Positions 58,443 through 64,000 of a DNA stretch of 64,000 nt are shown here, piece after piece. The notes under the pieces were generated by a model. The model was not told the origin of the DNA, did not search any database, and was given only the letters and a program-made list of their open reading frames with translations. Positions within the stretch are counted from its first letter, which is position 1. Every line of letters begins with the position of its first letter. Origin of the DNA: Bog-756 sp963737625 (GTDB lineage Bacteria > Actinomycetota > Acidimicrobiia > Acidimicrobiales > RAAP-2); contig CAVTTK010000003.1 in NCBI GenBank assembly GCA_963737625.1, positions 124,001 through 188,000 of the forward strand, read 5' to 3'. The position numbers and the translations under genes were made by a program.

Positions 58443-59945
58443 ATGACCGACGAGCTCCACGGATGGGGACCGGCCCTGGAGGAGATCGCCCGTCGCAAGG
58501 ACGAGGCGCGGGCCATGGGGGGCGAAGCCCGGATCGACCGGCAGCACCGACGGGGCCGGCTCGACGCCAGGGAGCGCCTCGACCGCCTGTTCGATCCCGG
58601 AACCCTCTTCGAGATCGGCGGCCTGGTCGGCACCACCGACCAGCCTCCTGTCCCCGGGGATGCCCTGGTGGCCGGGTCGGGTCGGATCAACGGCCGACCG
58701 GCCCTGGCCGGGTCCGAGGACGTCACCGTCCTCGGAGGCTCCATCGGCACTGGCGCCTCCGACAAGCGCTACCGCCTGTGCCAACTGGCCCACCAGGAGC
58801 GGGTCCCCCTGGTCATGATGGTGGAGGGTGCCGGTCACCGGGTCACCGAGACCGCCACCGGCCGCAGGCCCGGCGATCTGATGGGACTGGCCGAGCTGTC
58901 CGGCGTCGTACCCATGGTCAGCCTGGTTCTCGGGGCCTCGGCCGGACACGGCGCCCTGACCGCCCCGCTGTGCGACTTCGTGGCCATGACCGAGACAGCA
59001 TCGATCTTCGCCGCCGGACCGCCGTTGGTGCGCTCGGCCACCGGGGAGAACGTCACCAAGGAGGTCCTCGGCGGGCCCTCGGTAGCCATCGAATCCGGCG
59101 GTGTCGTCCACAACCTGGTGGCCGACGACGGCGAGGCCATCGACCTGGCCCGGCGCTATCTCGGGCACTTCCCCCTCAACGCCTGGGAGTCCCCACCCCG
59201 GCGGGACGGGCCCGACGTCGGTCGGCGGCGCGTCGACCTGCTCGAGTTGATCCCTCCCGACCCCCGCCGGCCCTACGCCATCCGACCCGTGCTCACCGAG
59301 ATGGTCGACGCGGGCGAGCTGCTCGAGGTGCAGCCCGGATTCGGTCGGTCGATCGTGACCGCCTTGGCCCACCTCGGGGGTCACAGCATCGCCATCGTGG
59401 CCAACGACCCGAGCGTGCTGGCCGGCACCATCGACCGCGACGCTGCCGACAAGGCCGCCCACTTCCTCGATGTGGCTGACGCCTTCGGACTGCCGTGCCT
59501 GTTTCTGGCCGACAACCCGGGGGTCTCGGCCGGGACGGCGGCCGAGGGACAGGGCATCCTCCGCCACGCCGCCCGGCTCTTCGCCGTGCAGCACCGCCTC
59601 GCCGTGCCCAAGCTGCACGTCACCCTGCGCAAGGCGTTCGGATTCGGCTCGTCGGTGATGGCCATGAATCCCTTCGACGGCCAGACCATCACCCTGGCCT
59701 TCCCGTCGATCACCCTCGGAGCGCTGCCCGCCGACTCGGAGGCCAGCGCCGTCGACGACCCCGGGGAGCGGGCGCGACTGGCCGCCGAGCAGGCCCGGGC
59801 GTCGGTGGTGGCCGGGGCCCGCCTGTCCTACGACGACGTCATCGACCCCCGAGAGCTCCGCAACGCCCTGCTGGCCGGCCTCGGTCTGGCCGAGGGCCGG
59901 GAGTGCGCACCTCGACGGCCGAGGCCCGGGGGCATCCTTCCCTGA
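58443..59945 (+). CDS. Acyl-CoA carboxylase carboxyltransferase subunit
   Basis: 500 aa. Both halves of the carboxyltransferase are present: N-terminal GRLDARERLDRLFDPGTLFE and GASAGHGALTAPLCDFVAM with TASIFAAGPPLVR; C-terminal LADNPGVSAGTAAEGQGILRHA and RKAFGFGSSVMAM. This is the biotin-dependent acyl-CoA (propionyl-, methylcrotonyl- or geranyl-CoA) type. No biotin carboxylase or biotin carrier gene is adjacent, so it shares subunits encoded elsewhere. GGAAGGAGG is a strong ribosome site. Confidence 0.94.
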   Translation: MTDELHGWGPALEEIARRKDEARAMGGEARIDRQHRRGRLDARERLDRLFDPGTLFEIGGLVGTTDQPPVPGDALVAGSGRINGRPALAGSEDVTVLGGSIGTGASDKRYRLCQLAHQERVPLVMMVEGAGHRVTETATGRRPGDLMGLAELSGVVPMVSLVLGASAGHGALTAPLCDFVAMTETASIFAAGPPLVRSATGENVTKEVLGGPSVAIESGGVVHNLVADDGEAIDLARRYLGHFPLNAWESPPRRDGPDVGRRRVDLLELIPPDPRRPYAIRPVLTEMVDAGELLEVQPGFGRSIVTALAHLGGHSIAIVANDPSVLAGTIDRDAADKAAHFLDVADAFGLPCLFLADNPGVSAGTAAEGQGILRHAARLFAVQHRLAVPKLHVTLRKAFGFGSSVMAMNPFDGQTITLAFPSITLGALPADSEASAVDDPGERARLAAEQARASVVAGARLSYDDVIDPRELRNALLAGLGLAEGRECAPRRPRPGGILP

Positions 59946-59946
59946 C

Positions 59947-60768
59947 TCAGATCCGACCGGCCTGGATCCTCAGCATGTCGGCCGAGCCGGCACCGTCCAC
60001 GGCGATCACCTGGCCGGAGATGAACCGGGCGGCGGGGCTGCACAGGAAGAGCGTGAGATAGCCGATGTCGGAGCCGTGCCCTTGCAGGCCGAGGGGGTTG
60101 GTGGGCCGTTCGGTGACGTCGGGAACGACATCGGCGAAGCGCCGGAGACCCTCGGTACCGCCCATGGAGCCCGGGGCGATGGCATTGACCCGGATCCCGT
60201 AGGGTCCCCATTCGACAGCACAGGTCCGGGTGAGCGAGTCCACGCCGGACTTGGCCGCGGCCACGTGAGCCTGGTACACAACACCCCGCTGGTCGAATGG
60301 TGCACTGATGTTCACCACGATGCCGCCGTGGTCCCGGAGCCAGGCGTCGAACGCGGACCGGGTCACGTTGTAGGTACCGAGCAGGTCGATGTCCACCACC
60401 GCCTTGAACCCGTTGGGCGAGATCTTCGACATCGGAGACGGGAAGTTGCCGGCGGCGTTGTTGACCACGATGTCGAGACGGCCCCGGGACGACACGACCC
60501 CGTCGACGACGGTCCGCACGGCATCGGCGTCACGGACGTCGCAGACACCGAAGGAGACGTCGAGACCCTCCTCCCGGAGCTCGTCGGTGGCCGCAGCCAG
60601 GTTCTCCTGCTTCCGGCTGGCCATGGTGACCCGGGCCCCGTGGGTCCCGAGGACCCGACAGATCTCCTTGCCGATACCAGTGGCTCCCCCGGTCACCAGG
60701 GCCACACGACCGGCGAGTACGTCGGGGACGAAGCAGCCGGCCCCGGCGACCGGGCCCGTGTCCGGCAT
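59947..60768 (-). CDS. SDR, peroxisomal 2,4-dienoyl-CoA reductase-like
   Basis: 273 aa. VTGGATGIGKEICR (about 25-38), VVNNAAGNF (about 98), then the active site region HVAAAKSGVDSLTR, where the usual Tyr four residues before Lys is replaced. This loss and the VEWGPYGIRVNAIAPG motif match DECR-type reductases, which use another residue as acid. It would reduce 2,4-dienoyl-CoA in unsaturated-acid breakdown. ATG 60768 lies 2 bp after the stop of the next SDR gene. Confidence 0.9.
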   Translation of the reverse strand: MPDTGPVAGAGCFVPDVLAGRVALVTGGATGIGKEICRVLGTHGARVTMASRKQENLAAATDELREEGLDVSFGVCDVRDADAVRTVVDGVVSSRGRLDIVVNNAAGNFPSPMSKISPNGFKAVVDIDLLGTYNVTRSAFDAWLRDHGGIVVNISAPFDQRGVVYQAHVAAAKSGVDSLTRTCAVEWGPYGIRVNAIAPGSMGGTEGLRRFADVVPDVTERPTNPLGLQGHGSDIGYLTLFLCSPAARFISGQVIAVDGAGSADMLRIQAGRI

Positions 60769-60770
60769 GC

Positions 60771-61592
60771 TCAGCGCCCCCCGCCTTCCGGCCCGGTGGG
60801 CTCGAGGGGCGGCGCGGGCACGGCGACCGAGGACGCCTCGCTCCCCCCGTCGACCTCGAACACCTTGCCGGTGACCCACGACGAGGCATCGGACACCAGG
60901 TAGAGGACGGCGCAGGCGATGTCCTCGGGCTGGCCGGGGCGACGCATGGGAGTCCCGGCGACGAACTGCCGTCGAAGGTCGTCGTCGGTCAGCACGACAT
61001 CGAGGGAGCGGGTGGCGACGCCCCCCACGTCGATGGCGTTCACCCGTACCCGGGGCGCCAGTTCCGGGGCGATGTTGCGGGTCATGCGGTCGAGGGCGGC
61101 TTTGGCCGACCCGTAGGCGACGAACATGGTCTGGGTCATGCTGGCGGAGCGGGACGAGATGTTCACCACCGCCCCCTGGCCCACTGTGTCGACCATGTGG
61201 CGGGCCGCCAGTTTGGTGAGCGTCAACGGTGCGGTCACGTTGAAGGCGAAGGTCCGGGCCATGAACCCCTCGCTGGTGTCCATGGCCGCCCGGGGCATGG
61301 CGCCCCCGGCGTTGTTGACCAGGATGTCCAACCGGCCGAAGGTATCGACGGTGGAGGTCATCAGCCGCTCGCAGGCGGCGGAGTCGGTGACGTCGGTGGG
61401 CACGACCAATGCCCGTCGTCCAAGGGACCGGATGCGGTCGGCCACCTCCTCGAGGTCGGACTGGGTCCGTGCGGCCAGGGCCACATCGGCGCCGGCCTCG
61501 GCCAGTCCGATGGCGATCCCCCGGCCGATGCCCAGTCCGGCTCCGGTGACGATCGCCACCCGGTCCCCGACGGCGAACCGGTCGAGAATCAT
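60771..61592 (-). CDS. Short-chain dehydrogenase/reductase
   Basis: 273 aa. VTGAGLGIGRGIAIGL, LVNNAGGAMPRAAM, catalytic Ser-Tyr-Lys in VNISSRSA and VAYGSAKAALDRM, and GKVFEVDGGSEAS. Classical SDR of the 3-oxoacyl reductase-like type. Start ATG 61592; no strong ribosome site. The tail (PAPPLEPTGPEGGGR) is unusually proline-rich. Forms an operon with the DECR-like gene. Confidence 0.92.
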   Translation of the reverse strand: MILDRFAVGDRVAIVTGAGLGIGRGIAIGLAEAGADVALAARTQSDLEEVADRIRSLGRRALVVPTDVTDSAACERLMTSTVDTFGRLDILVNNAGGAMPRAAMDTSEGFMARTFAFNVTAPLTLTKLAARHMVDTVGQGAVVNISSRSASMTQTMFVAYGSAKAALDRMTRNIAPELAPRVRVNAIDVGGVATRSLDVVLTDDDLRRQFVAGTPMRRPGQPEDIACAVLYLVSDASSWVTGKVFEVDGGSEASSVAVPAPPLEPTGPEGGGR

Positions 61593-61728
61593 CGGAACGG
61601 ATCCCGGGTCACACACCTGGTCATCCCGTGCCACCCTTCGCTCGCCCAACCGGAAGCACCCGGAATGATGCCATGGACCCCGGGTGGGGACACGGCCGGC
61701 GTTCCTCGGCTGTCTCCGGTCGGCTCAG

Positions 61729-61734
61729 TACCAT
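61729..61734 (+). promoter_or_regulatory. Leaderless -10 element of the DMT-type gene
   Basis: TACCAT, 6 bases, ATG 61741. Confidence 0.5.
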
Positions 61735-61740
61735 CATCGG

Positions 61741-62592
61741 ATGAGCCTGGTGTTCGCCCTCCTTGCTGCACTGGCCAACGCCGTGAACGTGGCCACGCAA
61801 CATGTGGCCAGTACCGGTGACCCCGAGCAGTCCTCGGGGTGGCGGTTCGTCCGGTACCTCATCAGGAATCCGTTGTGGCTGTTCGGCGGCATCGCCCTCA
61901 TCGCGGCGTTCGTCTTCCAGGCCGTCGCCCTCCATATCGGCACCCTCTCCGTCGTCCAGACCCTCCTCATGACCGAATTGGTCTTCTCCCTGGTCCTCCG
62001 GCGGGTGTGGATCCGACAGACCGTGAGCTGGCGGGCCTGGGCCTCGGCCCTCCTGACCGGGGTGGCGGTCTCGGTGTTCCTCGTCGCCGCCGAGCCCCGG
62101 GGCGGTCAGGCCGTGCCCAACTCGGGTGACTGGGTGGCCTCCATCCTGGCCTGCGCCGGGGCCGCCGGGGTGCTGGCCCTTACGGGTACCCGGGGTTCGC
62201 CCGGTCGCCGGGCCATCCTGTTCGCCACGTCGTCATCGGTGATCTGGGCCCTCGAGTCGACCTTCATCAAGGCCATGACCGACACCCTGACCCAGCACGG
62301 GGTCGGCGGCGCGTTCCTCCGATGGCCGGTCTACGCCGTCGCCGTGGGCGGTGTCGCCGGGACACTCCTGACCCAGACGGCTCTGCACGTCGGCCCCCTC
62401 CGCGCCTCGCAGCCGTTTCTGGTCATCGTGGATCCCCTGGTGAGCATCGTCCTCAGCGTCTACCTGTTCGGTGAGTACTTCACGTCGGACGCCGTCGATC
62501 TCACCGTGGCGGCCGTCTCGTTCGCCGGCCTGTGCGCCGGCGTCGTCCTGCTGACCAGGACGGTGCCCGAGACGATGGAACGAGGGTCCTGA
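61741..62592 (+). CDS. DMT-superfamily (EamA-like) membrane protein
   Basis: 283 aa, about nine hydrophobic segments. The opening MSLVFALLAALANAVNVATQHVAS and the inner duplications (ALHIGTLSVVQTLLMTELVFSL and ALHVGPLRASQPFLVIVDPLVSI) show the drug/metabolite transporter two-repeat layout. Substrate unknown. ATG 61741 is fixed by TACCAT 6 bases upstream. Confidence 0.85.
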   Translation: MSLVFALLAALANAVNVATQHVASTGDPEQSSGWRFVRYLIRNPLWLFGGIALIAAFVFQAVALHIGTLSVVQTLLMTELVFSLVLRRVWIRQTVSWRAWASALLTGVAVSVFLVAAEPRGGQAVPNSGDWVASILACAGAAGVLALTGTRGSPGRRAILFATSSSVIWALESTFIKAMTDTLTQHGVGGAFLRWPVYAVAVGGVAGTLLTQTALHVGPLRASQPFLVIVDPLVSIVLSVYLFGEYFTSDAVDLTVAAVSFAGLCAGVVLLTRTVPETMERGS

Positions 62593-62606
62593 AGAGGCCG
62601 GCTCAC

Positions 62607-62612
62607 TAGGGT
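62607..62612 (+). promoter_or_regulatory. Leaderless -10 element of the ABM gene
   Basis: TAGGGT, 7 bases, GTG 62620. It overlaps the upstream GTG 62611, so 62620 is the preferred start. Confidence 0.45.
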
Positions 62613-62619
62613 GGCCGGG

Positions 62620-62916
62620 GTGATCATCGTCACCGGAAGCATCCATGCCCGCCCGGACACCGTGGACGAGGTCGAGGCCCTCAGCCTCATCCACGTGCGA
62701 CGATCGCGACAGGAACCGGGCTGCCTCTTCCACTCGGTGCAACGAGACCTGGAGGACCCTCTCCACCTGGTGTTTCTGGAGCGTTGGGTGAGTGCCGACG
62801 ACCTCCGCGACCATGTCGCGGTGCCGGCGTCCGGCGACTTCGCACGCCAGGTCAGCGCCCTGGCCGAGCGACGCCCGGAGATGGCCGTCTTCACCGCCGA
62901 GGCGGCCGCGCTGTGA
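62620..62916 (+). CDS. Antibiotic biosynthesis monooxygenase (ABM) domain protein
   Basis: 98 aa. IIVTGSIHARPDTVDEVEAL, EPGCLFHSVQRDLEDP, LVFLERWVSADDLRDHVA and the final EMAVFTAEA match the ABM ferredoxin-like fold. Small dimeric monooxygenases or heme-degrading relatives; the heme ligands of IsdG are not evident. Start GTG 62620 by the -10 spacing. Confidence 0.85.
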   Translation: MIIVTGSIHARPDTVDEVEALSLIHVRRSRQEPGCLFHSVQRDLEDPLHLVFLERWVSADDLRDHVAVPASGDFARQVSALAERRPEMAVFTAEAAAL

Positions 62917-63118
62917 ACTCCTCGGGACCCATCCGGCGCACCGGTTGCCGAGGCCGGCGGGCCGGTGATCCCGGCCACCCGATCGGGGCCACCGTCGGCG
63001 GCGCGACCGGACCGGCCGCGTTACGGTGCTTGCGCACCGTCTCGGGACCCCCCGACACGGAGGGCGATTCCCGTCCACGCGTCTCCGGTCGCTACCGACG
63101 ATCAGGTTTGGAGTACCG

Positions 63119-64000
63119 ATGAAATTCACCGTGACCTACCCGATGATCTCCCATCCGGCCAGCGCGGAGCTCATGACCAGAGGGGCCATCTCCTCGTTCG
63201 CCCGGACCGCCGAAGCCGCGGGGTTCGACGGTATCGGGTTCACCGACCATCCGGCGCCCACGGACCGGTGGCTCAAGGCCGGGGGGCACGACGCCCTGGA
63301 TCCCTTCGTGGCCCTGACGTTCTGCTGCGCGGTGACCGAGCGAATCCGGCTCATCCCCAACATCGTGGTGCTCCCCTACCGGCATCCTCTCATCGTGGCC
63401 AAGGCGGTGGCCACGATGGCCATGCTGTCGGAGGACCGATTCACCCTGGCTGTGGCCACCGGCTACCTGCGGGGTGAGTACCGGGGCCTCGGCATCGACT
63501 TCGAACAACGCAACGCCCTGTTCGACCAGGCCGTCGAGGTCCTCCGGGGTATGTGGACGCAGGATGACTTCTCCTTCACCGGCACGGGCATCGACGCCAG
63601 GGGACTGACGGCCAACCCGAAGCCCAAGACCCCGCCGCCGATCTGGGTGGGCGGGAACAGCAAGCTGTCCCGACGGCGGGTGGCCCGCTACGGCGACGGG
63701 TGGACGCCCTTCCCCGCACCGAGGGCGCTTTCGACCACCACGAAGACGCCCCCGCTGGAGACGGTCGAGGACCTCGTGGCCATGCTCGACGAGCTGTGGC
63801 AGTTCGTAGACGAGGAGGGACGCGACCGGTCGGAGATCGATGTCGCCTTCAGCACGGCGGCCGGAGGGCGCCTGGACGACGACTTCGACGCCGATGCCCA
63901 CAGGGCCGCGCTCGACGAGCTGGCCACGTTGGGGGTCACCTGGGTCGGGGTCTCCGTCTCCGGGTCGTCACTGGCCGCGGCCCTGGAAGGCCTCGAGCAC
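63119..64000 (+). CDS. LLM-class F420-dependent oxidoreductase (3' end cut by window)
   Basis: 294 residues visible, open to the last base. MKFTVTYPMISHPASAELM, AEAAGFDGIGFTDHPAP, ERIRLIPNIVVLPYRHP, ATGYLRGEYRGLGIDF, PPPIWVGGNSKLSRRRVARYGDGW. The DHPAP and WVGGNS signatures fit F420-type subfamilies. Probably most of the protein is seen; usual length is 290-330. GGAG lies 6 bases before ATG 63119. Confidence 0.88.
   Translation, partial: MKFTVTYPMISHPASAELMTRGAISSFARTAEAAGFDGIGFTDHPAPTDRWLKAGGHDALDPFVALTFCCAVTERIRLIPNIVVLPYRHPLIVAKAVATMAMLSEDRFTLAVATGYLRGEYRGLGIDFEQRNALFDQAVEVLRGMWTQDDFSFTGTGIDARGLTANPKPKTPPPIWVGGNSKLSRRRVARYGDGWTPFPAPRALSTTTKTPPLETVEDLVAMLDELWQFVDEEGRDRSEIDVAFSTAAGGRLDDDFDADAHRAALDELATLGVTWVGVSVSGSSLAAALEGLEH

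Noticed and set aside
1..64000. tRNA or rRNA genes
   Set aside because: Scattered GGTTCGA matches all fall within coding sequence and lack a cloverleaf.

Overview
The window is 64 kb of dense, high-GC (about 70% by eye) bacterial chromosome with about 69 genes on both strands, mostly in short runs of one to six. GTG and TTG starts, F420/flavin luciferase-like oxidoreductases, ECF sigma/anti-sigma pairs, a RecQ helicase with a phosphoribosyltransferase-like tail and a secreted NlpC/P60 protein carrying 42-residue GYWLVASDGG-type repeats all point to an actinobacterium. That repeat family and the general gene content suggest Acidimicrobiia or a close relative, which is inference only. I see no rRNA, tRNA, CRISPR array, transposase, prophage or replication origin. 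The first and last genes (an amidase and an LLM oxidoreductase) are cut by the window edges.

Layout. 1-10 kb: small-molecule catabolism (amidase, GcvT-like aminomethyltransferase, class II aldolase, two VOC proteins, DAO-type FAD oxidoreductase, alpha/beta hydrolase, PhyH dioxygenase, GlcD-type dehydrogenase). 10-19 kb: cell-envelope hypotheticals, RecQ helicase, an ECF sigma factor with a coupled membrane protein, an MBL-fold hydrolase coupled to a DUF480 protein. 19-21 kb: an RpiR-type regulator with a perfect palindromic operator, divergent from a two-gene membrane module whose first gene is frameshifted. 21-26 kb: a seven-gene minus-strand run of two secreted PF03640-like proteins, sterol-desaturase-like protein, DoxX, ECF sigma, zinc anti-sigma and a small HTH protein. 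26-32 kb: a polytopic membrane protein, cupin, AhpD-like protein, SsuD-like monooxygenase and a methionine pair (MetA-like acyltransferase and MetY). 32-39 kb: a FAD/NAD(P)-binding protein divergent from a tightly packed aldo/keto reductase, D-aminoacylase, stand-alone adenylation domain and formyltransferase run, the best candidate here for an undescribed small-molecule pathway. 39-51 kb: TatA/TatB, an F420 oxidoreductase, NlpC/P60 repeat protein, D,D-carboxypeptidase, PhzF, and an alkylation-repair pair (Ada-AlkA and Ogt), then a patatin. 51-64 kb: PhyH, alcohol dehydrogenase, several SDRs and aldo/keto reductases, enoyl-CoA hydratase, acyl-CoA carboxyltransferase, a DMT-type transporter and an LLM oxidoreductase, which fits acyl-CoA or xenobiotic breakdown.

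A recurring regulatory theme: at many genes a -10-like TANNNT hexamer lies only 6-8 bases before the start codon, so transcription probably begins at or next to the start codon (leaderless mRNA). Other genes have a clear Shine-Dalgarno sequence instead. The first ECF sigma gene has a textbook AAC-N17-CGTC promoter immediately before its start, suggesting autoregulation. Two genes are split by single-G changes in short G runs (near 20330 and 55300), and a third short locus (6464-6687) looks like a decayed C-terminal MmyB-type regulator domain.
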